Assembly: GCA_947247005.1 (NCBI GenBank)
Contig: OX365955.1
Span: 3,358,001-3,422,000 of the forward strand
Source of the DNA: Spisula solida
Taxonomy: Eukaryota; Mollusca; Bivalvia; Venerida; Mactridae
Length of the DNA: 64,000 bases
Reading direction: 5' to 3'
The position numbers and the translations under genes were made by a program. Positions 12,401 through 22,006 of the stretch are shown here, in pieces. The notes under the pieces are model-generated. The model searched no databases and was not told the origin of the DNA. It worked only from the letters and a program-made list of their open reading frames with translations. The stretch's first letter is position 1. Every line of letters starts with the position of its first letter.

Positions 12401-15400
12401 AATGACGACCTACGTGAAGCCGTAGAAGTTGCGAGAAGAGCTTCGCCAATCCGTCAACAATCTATAGCTGTAAGTATCTAAACTACATGTACGAGTTACA
12501 CTACTGTTAGCCGGGTAATATTCGCGATGATTTTATTCTTGCTATTGCTCGCTAATTGAGATTCTCACAAAATAATAAATTCGGTTGAATATGTTTTCAT
12601 TCATAGTTACGCACTTTGTATGAATGCAATAGATCTACTCTCTAGTGATTTAATTTTAGTACGTTGAAATTAGTATATTTTTACCGGTTGTCGGAGCTGT
12701 CAGTGCTTTTTCTTAATAACAAACATAATATATGACTTGCATAAGTTTAGATTGATAATTACGCTTTACCTCCAGTCTGGATGTATTCACATTTCAGTCA
12801 ACAACGTCTACAGTTCGTACCTTACCTGATTACAGACGGGGTTCCTTGATGAGTGAATATTTCCAAAGTACACCAATGTAAGTAGAATACACAACATATT
12901 GATATTTTGATGTTTTACTGGAATGTAAGTCACAAACAAGTACAGCACATATGAGGATAGTGCAGAAGATATTTCACTACGTTCCAAATCAGTTTTGACA
13001 GCAGCCGTTAACATAACTACACTTCGCTGACCTGTTTCTTCGATAAACTTGTATATCACGTGACGGAATGTATGTATGACGTCTACATAAAGAAAATGGC
13101 GCTCGTCGTGCTGCAACTAACTCTAGAAGTTTCTTCGATAAAGTATTGTATCACGTGACGTCATGTCTATATGACGTCTAAAGTAACAAATGTCGTGCAC
13201 GAACGTTGAGCAAAAACAAAAGCTTTAACAAGTCTCGTCACATCGAGGCGATTAACAATTAGGCATGAGTGTGTCAAGTTTCACTAATAACTAAAATTAA
13301 ATTAGTACAAACTATGTACATTGTATAGATTACTGTAAAATCACATAGATCTATTTTGTGTGTATTAAATTTCGTAAGTTCGTGGATTACCAAACATGTA
13401 AGGGTTAACCTATGCTCTGTATTGGGATGTAGATTAATCGTCGGGATTAGATTTTGTCGGCGAGTTCAACAACGCAATCAACAAAAATTCAACCGCCTCG
13501 AATGTAATAATGATTTTACAGTATATTTCATGTATTATTTGTACATTTAGGATACGTTCACGTATGGGGTCTCAAACATCACTGATAGAGGAACCTGAGC
13601 CAGTGACCACCACGACAGTCCATACCAGACCTAGAACATTACCTATAAAACTGCCACATCAAGATACGTGTGAGTCAGATGGTGGCTTTCTAGAAGATAT
13701 AGGTAAGGGCATTATGTCTTAATAAATTCACTATATTTTAACTTCATGAATTCACAATTTTAACTTCATTAATTTACTACATATCGACTTCATGAATTCA
13801 CTACGAGTCACTGCAGGAATTTGGCAAAATTTACTGGCAATAAACTCCGAAACTTTAGGATTTTATTTTACGTGCTTAGATAAACATTTGAAAAAAGTTA
13901 AAATATTTTAGGTATCGTCATCTTAAGCATGATTATACTTGTCAATTTTTGTGTGGTTTTCAGATAGTGGACACTCAACATTGAGAGATGGGGCGGAGAA
14001 CGACCTTGATAATGAGGCATTTCTAAACGATGCAGAAACCATGCAGAGAATTATTGCCGGGAAACGTTCAAATAGAATACGATCAGCCAGAGAACCACCT
14101 TTAATCGAGGTAGGAAAATGTCTCCAGGGACCCTAAGGCCTAAAATAAAATATTGTTTGTTTCCCCTTCCACTACATACCCCCCCCTCCCCCCAAACGGC
14201 CGTACCCAAAACTGCCCAAATAGAAATAATATGTTTTTATGAAAAATTGAGGATGAAAATGTTTTTTGTGTATAGGAGCTTGTTTCTTACTAGTGGTACC
14301 TGTTGATTTTCGTCTTAGTGAGTTGTTACTAAATGTCATTATTTGTATGTCTTGTCCAATAACAATCTTTCTGAAACAATTCCAAAAAATATTTAACCTT
14401 CTTACCTACCCATTCTATATCTTTTTTCTGCTTGGTAGTTGGAAAGGAGAAACAAAGACTATTTAATTAAGTCGGACTAATATACTTTTCTAAGTCCACA
14501 CGAATAATTTTGTAGATGACGTTGTCAACTATGTATATACATGCAACTTATTGGAATTTGGCTATGTAATGTGTGTTATAGTTTTTCAGAATTATGCAAC
14601 AAAATTTCGGTTTTGATATGAATTTGTTGAATGAAAACAATTTTAACATAACAGCCTTAGAAGGTAAAAGTCACAAATATAGATATCAATATCTAGGATA
14701 ACCACCCTGTAGTTTGACAGTATGAAATTATTCAGCATCATTACCTACGCGATTAAACCGGTCACTGAATAGTTGGCACTGTGTGAATTAGCGCTTTCAT
14801 CTTGTCATAAAATTTGTTTTCCAATAAAATGAACATATGACGAGAGCCCGATGTCAAAAACGACAGTACAACCTCTCCAGATCTATGTGGAGCAACACAA
14901 TCAATTTTTTTCCAGAAGAAATCATTTTCTGTACACTTTACTGTGCATATTCATTATCATTTTAGAACTGACCTTTTAATATACCCTTTGCCTCTCCAGA
15001 GCAACAACCTCTTTACAACGGCCAAACTTTTTGTTTCCCATTGTGTCCAGGTCATTCAGCTTGGGCATTCAGCTTTTTGATTGCTGAAACTAGTCATTCA
15101 GCTTTTTGATTGCTGAAACTAGTCATTCAGCTTTTTGATTGCTGAAACTAGTCATTCAGCTTTTTGATTGCTGAAACTAGTCATTCAGCTTTTTGATTGC
15201 TGAAACTAGTCATTCAGCTTTTTGATTGATGAAACTAGTCATTCAGCTTTTTGATTGCTGAAACTAGTCATTCAGCTTTTTGACAGCTGGGACTTGGGCA
15301 GTTCATTTTCTAGTTCGGTTATTATGTTTTCTGTGCTCGACTGGTTAAGTTGAGTGCTGCCTTCCCTATCCGACTTTATATTATAGTTTTGCTGTAGAGT

Positions 15401-18400
15401 GGTTGAAGTAAACGACGTATTTCTCGAGTTGAATCTTCATGAATGAGTCATATATACACATACACTGCAGATCAATACTAACCTACGTGATTATAAACTT
15501 CTAGACAATGCAACATCTGTGCTAAGTAATGATATATACAAGTACAGATACACATAGCATTGTTATATGCGTCCAATCTTGTATATGTAACATCTTGTGA
15601 GGGCATGACTCATTATACTATACAGATAGGTGATTCATTGACAATATACTAAATTAAAATTTAAACACATGCTATACTAGTATTACTCGTTTAATCAGGT
15701 CAGTCACCTGTTTACATAACATTGCAATTTCTCTTATCAATTTAAAAAATTAACATAAATTGTATACATGTATTGTATATATAGCTTGTACATATGGGAT
15801 TGATGTTCACTGCCGTTTTATCAGAATAAAATGTTTTAAACAATAGAAATGCTATATGTTTTGATATTACACTGTTTGTAAACAAGTGACAGACCTGAAT
15901 AAATGGACTATATGCCTACTTTCGATTTTTTTTGAAAAACGCGTCTTCTCGAGAAACACACTATCGTTTTAATCCTGGTATATTAGTCCCACTGGTCAAC
16001 CGTATTTGAGTGCTACGTGCAGACTGAAATAAGAGTGCCCTTGCTTTATGATGAATTATCCAGTCATTGATCTATTAATGCTTAGCTAGGGCATCCAGTT
16101 TTTATTGCTGAAACTAGGTCATTCAGCGTTTGGCAGCTGGGACTTGGCAGCTCCTTTTTTCGTTCAGTTATATGTTGGGCATTGTGTCGTGTACTTGTGG
16201 TATGTGATGTTTTCTTCTGTTTTCTGTGCTCAGCTGGTTAAGTTGACGACTGCCTGTCCGACTTTCTGTTTTCTGTGCTCAGCTGGTTAAGTTGACGACT
16301 GCCTGTCCGACTTTCTGTTTTCTGTGCTCAGCTGGTTAAGTTAACGACTGCCTTCCCTGTCCGACTTTCTGTTATCTAGATAATTTGCAATTCAAAATGG
16401 CGGATAATTCGAAGCAAGGGAGGTAAATCTTGTAAGTTCGGGAAATGTTTTCACATTTCAGGACGTTGATTCACATGATGATTTGGAGACGGAATCCGAG
16501 ATACAATCGGAACATGTGGATACAAGGTTATACCGTAATGTTGTCGATCAGAGACGAATTGGTTCCGGAAGTAGTCGGTCATCTTCGTCCAGGAGCTCGA
16601 GGTCACGTGAAGGTTCCGTCAGTAGAATGCGACGTCAGAGTACATTGACGCAAGACGTAAGTTCTTCTAATATAAATAAGTAGGTATCTTTATTTGGTAC
16701 TTGGTGCTTATATGAGTACTTTGACGCGGGACGTAAGTTCTTATTAAATAAATATAAATTGAGTACATAAAGACACGTATGTCACACAAAACAATGAAGT
16801 TGGTGTGTTTTGATAGTAAACACATGAAAGTTGTTTTGGTAGTCTGTTTAAAACTTTGCATTATCAGCCAAAAATTCGTCATTTCCCGGACAATGCTCAT
16901 AAAATTTTAACTACTTCCATTTAATAACCTCCAAACAAGAGTCGTATGTGAATACCGTTTAAGAATAAAAGCAGAGATACCTGGGAACATAGCGACATTC
17001 TAATTTCATAAGTTCACTTTATTTGTGAAATCGTTAAATAAATCGTGAAAGCCTCAGGAAAAACGAAACCTTCTCGCACAAATCGTGTATGTGTGAAGTC
17101 ATTACGTCACCTATAATGTTTAATCTTTGACAGAATACAGCCAGGGCTAGTAAGGATCCAGAGAGAATGTTTAAGGTAGTACTGGCTGGCGATGCTGCGG
17201 TGGGGAAATCAAGTCTGATTATGAGATTGTGTAAAGGAAAATTCTTCGAGAATCTCAGTTCTACCCTAGGTACGTGACTACTATAACTACAATTGTTCGG
17301 TTAAACCTGTTTGTAAAGTCCACATTATGAGGACTGCTAAGTGTGTCTTATTTGGACAGATAATCTATCTTAACACGTTACAAATCATTGGAAATAGTTT
17401 TTATTTTCCCTAAGTGCTTTGATAATTCAGTAATAAAATGTAATACACGAATACATGGTTGTTAAAAAGTGTTTTCCATAATTTAATAATGTCTTATCAG
17501 CTAGATCAGATTCCAGCTATTAATTACTCAATGCTAACCCCTCTTGCCACATAATAACATAAATTCAGACCCCTACCAAACGAGAATGGAGGGGAGACAA
17601 CCCAATAATGGAAAAAATGGAGTAAATAATTCATTATAGAATTGTCTCCCCTGGAGTAATAAAGGTCGTCATATCAAGGGAGACAACTACGTGGATATTT
17701 GTCCAAAAATATTGAGATAGTGTACAAGTATAACTATTCGATTATCTGAACAGTTTTGGGGGTTAATGGAATAAATGATTAATACTAGAAAAGTCAAAGA
17801 ATCTTAAATCCAAAATCACACAAACATTGCTCTTCATAAGCATTATATGAAGGAATGTGTAACGTTCATTTGTAAATAAAAAAATGAAGCAAATTTGTAA
17901 TTTTAACATAATTATTATATTACAGCACTTTGAATTAATACACTCAAGTGTAAACCAAAGGCCCTCGCGATGCGATTTTATGGTTCGGACCCTAAAATCG
18001 CACCGAGGGCCTGTGGTGTAAACAATCATGCTAAGAAATTGTGTTATCAATTTATCTAATACAATTTTATGTTAAAATATTCACTATTTTTATTCAAGTT
18101 ATTTTATGAATATTTCAGGCGTAGATTTTCAAACAAAAATGATAGAATTAGATGGTCGAACAATTGCCCTACAGTTGTGGGATACAGCCGGTCAGGAGAG
18201 GTAACTCTTACATCTATCCTTCTTTCCTATATGGTTTCGTGAACCGACTTATGACGTACTTCCACCAAATGTGCACATCCAAAATTAATGACAACCGGTT
18301 GAAAAAGACAAAATAACAATTTACTGGACAATATTTTGATCATATATCACTTTATAACACATTTTAATATTAAATTGATTAAATACCCCTATAATGATAC

Positions 18401-21400
18401 TTACACTTCCTCCAAAGACAACCTTATATAACCGAACAGTGTTAATAAAAGTTTCCCGCCATGTAAGGCCCCCTAACATAAAGGCGGCATGGACAGATTT
18501 CTAGCAATAATCCCATCCACGTTCACTAAAAGCGTCATGGACATACAACTGTGGACTTTGTCCTTTATTTCTTCTCTCACAGGTGTAAGAGAAGTCCAGA
18601 GATGGAGCTGTAAGACTTTATTGGTTATGAACCCCGGAGAATGTTGTCATTTTTGTGACAACGATTTTGAGTTCACACTCAAATTGGAATAGATCATAAA
18701 ATAAAGCATTCATGTTAGTTTGTTTGGAAATTTCAGATTTCGAAGTATCGCCAAATCCTATTTCCGTCGGGCCGACGGTGTATTACTACTGTATGATTGT
18801 ACGTACGAGCGTTCATTCATTAATGTGAGGGAATGGATGGAATCAATCGAGGTAAAACGCCGCATTCAATTTGTAGATCTCATCTGAGCACTTTGTTGCT
18901 GGCTGTCAAGTGTCATTTTATGCCCTGACATCAACTGATGCGGGAGGCATAGTATAGTGATTGTCCTCTCCACCCGTTCGTTGGAAAATGTTAACCAAAC
19001 CTTTCAAGTTGTTAAAAGTCCATCAAGGCATTGCTTTCGAACTTGGCGTAATTGTTAACCATCATAAACACATTGCATTATCAACGCCATATAACTCTAT
19101 CCAACATTTCAACAGAATTATGGCCCCTGATTAACTTAGCTAGTTGTTATGGACAAGGCTTCCGCCAGGATATACGCGTTTATTGAACGCAATCTTGTTC
19201 TTGGTAAGTTTTGTGACGTGTGATTGTGGTCTGTAATTTATCTCTTGTGAGTTCCCTTTTGTGCCTTGCTTGCTCTGCTGTTTCTGTTGAGTGTTGCCTT
19301 CCCTGTCTGATTTGTAGTTATTATTATATTTTACTTTCTCATTGAGACTTTAATTCGTTCGTTCGTTCATTCGTTCGTTACTTCGTGTGTGCGCCCGTTC
19401 GCCCTTTCGTTAGACCATACAGTATAGTTTCCCCTCCTTCGTGTCACATGTCATACAGTATAGTTTCCCCTCCGTCGTGTCCCATGCCATACAGTATAGT
19501 TTCCTCTCCGTCGTGTCACATGCCATATAGTATAGTTTCCTCTCCGTCGTGTCACATGCCATACAGTATAGTTTCCTCTCCGTCGTGTCACATGCCATAC
19601 AGTATAGTTTCCCCTCCGTCGTGTCACATGCCATACAGTATAGTTTCCTCTCCGTCGTGTCACATGCCATACAGTATAGTTTCCTCTCCGTCGTGTCACA
19701 TGTCATACAGTATAGTTTCCTCTCCGTCGTGTCACATGCCATACAGTATAGTTTCCTCTCCGTCGTGTCACATGCCATACAGTATAGTTTCCTCTTCGTC
19801 GTGTCACATGCCATACAGTATAGTTTCCTCTCCGTCGTGTCACATGCCATACAGTATAGTTTCCCCTCCGTCGTGTCACATGCCATACAGTATAGTTTCC
19901 TCTCCGTCGTGTCACATGCCATACAGTATAGTTTTCTCTCCGTCGTGTCACATGCCATACAGTATAGTTTCCCCTCCGTCGTGTCACATGCCATCTAGTA
20001 GGTAGCAAAAATATTTATACAATCAAATGTATGTTACTTTACAGACGTATTAATTGAACGACCTTCGCCAATTTAGCCTAAAAATAATCACATATGGTTG
20101 TATATTTATTTTGAATTCTCAATAAAGTTGGGGTAGGGATGATTTTGCGGATATGTAGGGGAGGGATACCAACGATTTCAAGTTTATATTAAGCCTCGTT
20201 GGAAGTTTTTAGTTATGATCGTCGAAAATAATTATCAATTTTAAAGTGTTCACAGGATGGCTCCATCAAGAAATTACCCATCATGCTATGTGGTAACAAA
20301 ACAGACATGCGCACTGAAGCCGAACAGCTGGGTCGCAAGATTGTATCCTATGACGACGGGCAACGGTTGGCTCGGGTAAAATACTTTTTTCATTTGAGAC
20401 CTATTTCGGGTAACCCCGTTTAAAAATACTTATATATTAGTGTTGTTAACAGAATTTGTTCATAAAATTGAACTAAAGTAACGAAATGTGAAGAGTTCAT
20501 TTTGAACATAGATTAAATTTTTTTAAAAGTGTATAAATTCAATATTGTATTATTATTATAAGATATTATGACAAGACTTGACGGTTCTCGGTAGTCGAGT
20601 TGTTAGACTCAGAAGCGGAAGGTTACAGGTTTGATCCTATCATGTGACACCGACAAACCAAGGTCATTACAATGGGTACTGGTATATTTCCATTGATTTG
20701 GACGTGCTGGGTATGTGGTGCTGGAAATATTGGCCGCTGTATAGACGATTTTACAAAGGTTAAATTTATAGTAAATATCCGCTTAGGGAAACAATTAAGG
20801 TGTTGTTGCAGAGAGGTTGAGGCTCTTCAGAGGGCCGCTTTGGAGAGGTTATACTGTACGTGTACACTTAATACTTATAGTGTGTATATCTTCTAGGAAT
20901 ATGGAGCATTGTTTATAGAGACTAGCGCAAGAGATGGATCCAATATAAACGAGTCAGTGTCCGAACTTGCAAGGTTTGTTGTTTTCTTTACTACATATGA
21001 ATGATACTATATTGTACACTTAATAATAGGAACGACAACTCTACTGAGATATATCTAACCTTTTTATATTATCTCCCCTTGGCTAGTATTCACAAAGCAT
21101 CTTAAGGGAAAACTTAATTATTTTGACTTAAGTTAAATTATTGAGCTGCACTTATTTCAGAGGAAACGAAGAATAACCCATGTTTTCATTGTGATTACTG
21201 TAGCTCTTTAAATAATGTTTCTAACCTATGTAAAAATTGGCAATCTCGATTTTCCTGTTTATCTGATATATTTTAAGGTTTAAGAAAATTTTCCTAAGAG
21301 ATGCTTTGTGAATACCAGCCGAGGACCGTTTTTAGTTCAGAAGTAGGAATATCGCGTGTTTCTTGAGTGCAACATTTTAGAATAGTCCGGTTGTATTAAC

Positions 21401-21694
21401 TTACAATTCGTGAATATATATATAGTATTTTTCAAGCAGAATGTACTACTTTCCTTCTAAATCGAAAGGAAAAATGAGAATTAAGATATTGAAAGGAATT
21501 TTAACCGGGAGTTCGATTCATAAATTTGTGTGAACTCATTAACTGCAAAGTGTGTATGTAAAAGTATTAGTTTACTGTCTATTTTCAGGTTGATGCGAGC
21601 GAATGAAGATTTAGAATTAAAAACGTCGGGTTTGCAGCTCCATGAAAACCTGGAGAAATCGTCAGGATGCTGTGGTGGCAGCAGGAAGGCGTGA
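6350..21694 (+). CDS. RASEF: RASEF/Rab45-like large Rab GTPase (5' partial), 16 exons
   Basis: Joined exons: 6350-6499, 8073-8151, 8726-8821, 10217-10410, 11102-11170, 12373-12469, 12798-12877, 13551-13702, 13964-14109, 16462-16656, 17134-17269, 18119-18200, 18737-18851, 20256-20375, 20897-20973, 21589-21694. All have AG/GT borders and compatible phases and give 630 residues to a TGA stop. Residues 1 to about 225 are coiled coil, 230-430 a Ser/Arg-rich linker, 432-600 a Rab G domain with P-loop GDAAVGKSS, switch [14 protein letters not shown] and ETSA, and the tail holds a Cys-Cys pair. The order matches vertebrate RASEF, a membrane-trafficking GTPase that normally carries N-terminal EF-hands. 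Those EF-hand exons are not seen, so the 5' end is probably off the left edge. Rab44 or CRACR2A relatives are the alternative; the text [11 protein letters not shown] plus ADGVLLLYD favours RASEF. Confidence 0.93.
7002..7132. repeat. Long hairpin (inverted repeat)
   Basis: The arm ggtgtaagatcgaattttat at 7002 onward pairs with aaaattgatcttacacc ending near 7125; the inner arms agtgatcacagaaaat and attttt-ctgtgatcacg continue the stem, closing on cgagtggcgtagccacg. About 55 bp per arm with small bulges. Confidence 0.75.
7778..8072 (+). repeat. 35-bp tandem array ending at a RASEF acceptor
   Basis: About eight diverged units starting gacgacattttatattac and carrying ggattttatgagttgca. The last, truncated unit is gacgacattttatattccag, whose final AG is the acceptor of the 8073 exon. 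Confidence 0.75.
8073..8151 (+). CDS. RASEF: RASEF coiled-coil exon
   Basis: The acceptor tattccag ends at 8072 and the donor gtaaga starts at 8152. It completes the split Arg codon and reads [19 protein letters not shown] and onward to VEDR, a highly charged coiled coil. An alternative donor at ATG|gtacgg, about 12 bases later, stays in frame and cannot be excluded. The acceptor itself lies at the end of a 35-bp tandem array. Confidence 0.85.
8726..8821 (+). CDS. RASEF: RASEF coiled-coil exon, 32 codons
   Basis: The acceptor ttatttcag ends at 8725 and the donor gtaacc starts at 8822. Phase 0 at both ends. It reads [15 protein letters not shown] and ends NHLKRLQQ. Its last 32 bases form the first half-unit of the 43-bp array that continues through the following intron, so the true donor is one of many near-identical GT sites. 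Confidence 0.88.
8790..9520 (+). repeat. 43-bp tandem array of 17 units derived from an exon-intron junction
   Basis: Exactly 17 x 43 = 731 bp. Each unit begins cattacag, continues AACCATCTTAAACG and TTTACAACAG, and ends gtaaccaaata. Unit 1 (8790-8832) is the 3' end of the RASEF exon plus its donor; units 2-17 are intronic. Several units contain CGTTGA in place of CGTTTA. Confidence 0.95.
9634..9712 (-). repeat. Inverted partial copies of the 43-bp unit
   Basis: On the minus strand ctgaaccatctcaaacgttt and then acaacagataaccaaataca match the array consensus; a second, more diverged half copy follows. About 115 bp beyond the main array. Confidence 0.8.
10217..10410 (+). CDS. RASEF: RASEF coiled-coil exon
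   Basis: The acceptor tttcacag ends at 10216 and the donor gtaagt starts at 10411. It reads [20 protein letters not shown] and continues to [11 protein letters not shown]; enters in phase 0 and leaves in phase 2. Heptad-rich and predicted to extend the coiled coil. Confidence 0.9.
10415..11101 (+). other. RASEF intron, about 690 bp
   Basis: Contains a minus-oriented piece of the dispersed tgctgccttccctgtc family at 10590-10680 (cagggaaggaagcactcaac, then aaggcacaatgccaactg). Nothing else recognised. Confidence 0.5.
11102..11170 (+). CDS. RASEF: RASEF coiled-coil exon
   Basis: The acceptor gatttcag ends at 11101 and the donor gtaagt starts at 11171. It reads [20 protein letters not shown], then LL, with split codons at both ends. 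It corresponds to the family segment that precedes the ANRKLHDSND motif in vertebrates. Confidence 0.88.
11811..12130 (+). mobile_element. tRNA-derived SINE, plus strand
   Basis: A box TGGCCTAGAGG and B box GGTTCAAACCC sit in a good tRNA-like head (11816-11885). The body runs through ctgagcacaaataactcaca to ctgaacggctgaactgctga. A related copy is at 48029-48290. Minus-strand frames of 109 and 60 codons across it are by-products. Confidence 0.75.
12373..12469 (+). CDS. RASEF: RASEF exon with the [11 protein letters not shown] motif
   Basis: The acceptor tatatcag ends at 12372 and the donor gtaagt starts at 12470. [18 protein letters not shown] closely parallels the vertebrate RASEF segment TANRKLHDSNDGLRSALE, one of the best subfamily markers outside the GTPase domain. 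It marks the end of the coiled coil. Confidence 0.93.
12470..12797 (+). other. RASEF intron, 328 bp
   Basis: Nothing recognisable. Confidence 0.5.
12798..12877 (+). CDS. RASEF: RASEF linker exon
   Basis: The acceptor catttcag ends at 12797 and the donor gtaagt starts at 12878. It reads [20 protein letters not shown] and onward to FQSTP. Low-complexity Ser/Thr-rich linker with an RRGS site that resembles a basophilic kinase target (inference only). Confidence 0.82.
13029..13190 (+). repeat. Two-copy duplication with CACGTGACG
   Basis: gtttcttcgataaacttgta then tatcacgtgacggaatg at 13036 recurs at about 13130 as gtttcttcgataaagtattg then tatcacgtgacgtcatg. Unit roughly 95 bp. Confidence 0.6.
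13331..13523. mobile_element. TACTGTAAAATCA-ended element, copy 2
   Basis: Perfect 13-bp ends tactgtaaaatca and tgattttacagta, 193 bp. It ends 27 bp before the RASEF exon at 13551. Confidence 0.8.
13551..13702 (+). CDS. RASEF: RASEF linker exon
   Basis: The acceptor tacatttag ends at 13550 and the donor gtaagg starts at 13703. It reads [18 protein letters not shown] and ends with [24 protein letters not shown]-ended element finishes at 13523, only 27 bp before the exon, and supplies an extra acceptor-like attttacag. Confidence 0.85.
13964..14109 (+). CDS. RASEF: RASEF linker exon with the DSGHSTLRD motif
   Basis: The acceptor ggttttcag ends at 13963 and the donor gtagga starts at 14110. [19 protein letters not shown] parallels the vertebrate RASEF text FDSGLSTLRDPNEYDSE, supporting orthology. 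The rest is polar and probably disordered. Confidence 0.9.
15045..15285 (+). repeat. 29-bp tandem array, about 8 units
   Basis: Unit cattcagctttttgattgct plus gaaactagt, very homogeneous, in the intron before the 16462 exon. Related single text occurs at 16092-16125, 35636-35660 and (inverted) 44157-44200, so the array amplifies a segment of the dispersed family. Confidence 0.9.
15285..15400 (+). repeat. Dispersed family copy (tgctgccttccct...ccgacttt)
   Basis: Text cagctgggacttgggcagtt, then ctcgactggttaagttgagt, then gctgccttccctatccgact. Same order at 16130-16372, and reversed at 41545-41680 and 43996-44215. Confidence 0.65.
15688..15912. mobile_element. Small TIR element (CAGGTCTGTCAC type)
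   Basis: The left end gtttaatcaggtcagtcacc is the reverse complement of the right end gtgacagacctgaataaa with few changes. Related ends are seen near 537-580 and 26085-26235. Confidence 0.5.
16130..16372 (+). repeat. Dispersed family copy with 52-bp triplication
   Basis: The segment ttttctgtgctcagctggtt then aagttgacgactgcctgtcc occurs three times in tandem (16216-16372). Confidence 0.8.
16462..16656 (+). CDS. RASEF: RASEF Ser/Arg-rich linker exon, 65 codons
   Basis: The acceptor acatttcag ends at 16461 and the donor gtaagt starts at 16657. Phase 0 at both ends. It reads [20 protein letters not shown] and later [19 protein letters not shown], ending [10 protein letters not shown]. The exon 3' end and donor are duplicated 76 bp further on; use of that second donor would meet an in-frame TAG at 16681. 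Confidence 0.87.
16709..16745 (+). repeat. Duplicate of a RASEF exon end plus donor
   Basis: tgagtactttgacgcgggac then gtaagttctt copies the real exon end agagtacattgacgcaagac and donor gtaagttctt at 16637-16666, with four mismatches, 76 bp downstream. Confidence 0.8.
17134..17269 (+). CDS. RASEF: RASEF GTPase exon, P-loop
   Basis: The acceptor tttgacag ends at 17133 and the donor gtacgt starts at 17270. [20 protein letters not shown] carries the Walker A/G1 motif that binds the nucleotide phosphates. It ends in SSTLG, where Thr is the expected switch I Mg2+-coordinating residue. Confidence 0.97.
17270..18118 (+). other. RASEF intron, 849 bp
   Basis: Contains an imperfect hairpin at 17943-18022 (gtgtaaaccaaaggccctcg against cgagggcctgtggtgtaaac). 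Nothing else recognised. Confidence 0.55.
18119..18200 (+). CDS. RASEF: RASEF GTPase exon, switch regions
   Basis: The acceptor atatttcag ends at 18118 and the donor gtaact starts at 18201. [14 protein letters not shown] followed by [11 protein letters not shown] gives the Rab effector region and the G3 motif with the catalytic Gln retained. Confidence 0.97.
18201..18736 (+). other. RASEF intron, 536 bp
   Basis: No repeat or gene recognised. Confidence 0.5.
18737..18851 (+). CDS. RASEF: RASEF GTPase exon ([11 protein letters not shown])
   Basis: The acceptor aatttcag ends at 18736 and the donor gtaaaa starts at 18852. [20 protein letters not shown] is nearly identical to vertebrate RASEF and includes Rab-family signature residues. 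It ends REWMESIE. Confidence 0.97.
19018..19198 (+). repeat. Dispersed repeat, copy 2
   Basis: Matches 5697-5875 along its length (tccatcaaggcattgctttc to gcgtttattgaacgcaatct). Confidence 0.65.
19412..19995 (+). repeat. 36-bp tandem array, about 16 units
   Basis: Unit gtgtcacatgccatacagta followed by tagtttcctctccgtc. The unit length is a multiple of three, which keeps several frames open on both strands for up to 206 codons. It lies in the intron between the 18737 and 20256 RASEF exons, so the frames are by-products. Confidence 0.95.
20256..20375 (+). CDS. RASEF: RASEF GTPase exon, NKTD motif
   Basis: The acceptor gttcacag ends at 20255 and the donor gtaaaa starts at 20376. [20 protein letters not shown] contains the G4 guanine-specificity motif NKxD. 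Forty codons, phase 0 at both ends. Confidence 0.95.
20581..20650 (+). repeat. Degenerate tRNA-like remnant
   Basis: ggtagtcgagttgttagact resembles an A box and ggtttgatcct a decayed B box. Low confidence. Confidence 0.3.
20897..20973 (+). CDS. RASEF: RASEF GTPase exon, ETSA motif
   Basis: The acceptor tcttctag ends at 20896. The donor is gtttgt, weaker than its neighbours. [20 protein letters not shown] contains the G5 motif ETSA; the equivalent vertebrate segment is YGALFCETSAKDGSNI. Confidence 0.95.
21081..21320. mobile_element. Small TIR element, 240 bp
   Basis: The left end ggctagtattcacaaagcat is the reverse complement of the right end atgctttgtgaataccagcc; the ends stay similar for about 30 bp. 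In the last RASEF intron. Confidence 0.8.
21589..21694 (+). CDS. RASEF: RASEF terminal exon with Cys-Cys tail
   Basis: The acceptor attttcag ends at 21588; the stop TGA is 21692-21694. It encodes [14 protein letters not shown] and ends [11 protein letters not shown]. The Cys pair is the expected geranylgeranylation site, but it is followed by six residues, longer than the usual zero to three. Confidence 0.92.
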
Positions 21695-22000
21695 TGTGGT
21701 TTAGACGAAAACCAGTCCGCGTCACGTACACCTGGTGGTCCTGTCACGAGTGTCACGTGACACAAATACTCCGTGAAAGTAACTGAAATGCTGGAACCTT
21801 CGACACACGCTGTTTGTGCTAAATTCAATGATTTATTTGAGTTGAACGAATAGTATGCCTATTGTTTTATTTATAATACTAAACTTTTAGCGGGAAATGC
21901 ACCTTCTATGGCTTTACACGATCTACTTTCAATCTTCTCAATTCTCGTTGTTACAAACAGTTTACTAGCAATACATTTTATTGTTTAAAAACAACAGTTA

Positions 22001-22006
22001 AATAAA
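22001..22006 (+). terminator. Candidate poly(A) signal for RASEF
   Basis: AATAAA lies about 307 bp after the RASEF stop. Other copies of the hexamer occur at 22183 and 22280, so the cleavage site is undetermined. Confidence 0.45.

Noticed and set aside
15045..15285. Regular repeats resembling a CRISPR array
   Set aside because: Units are contiguous without unique spacers, and the context is an animal intron. The same holds for 41222-41495 and 28120-28310.
19385..20005. Overlapping open frames of 101-206 codons on both strands
   Set aside because: They are produced by the 36-bp tandem array, whose unit is a multiple of three, and lie inside a RASEF intron.
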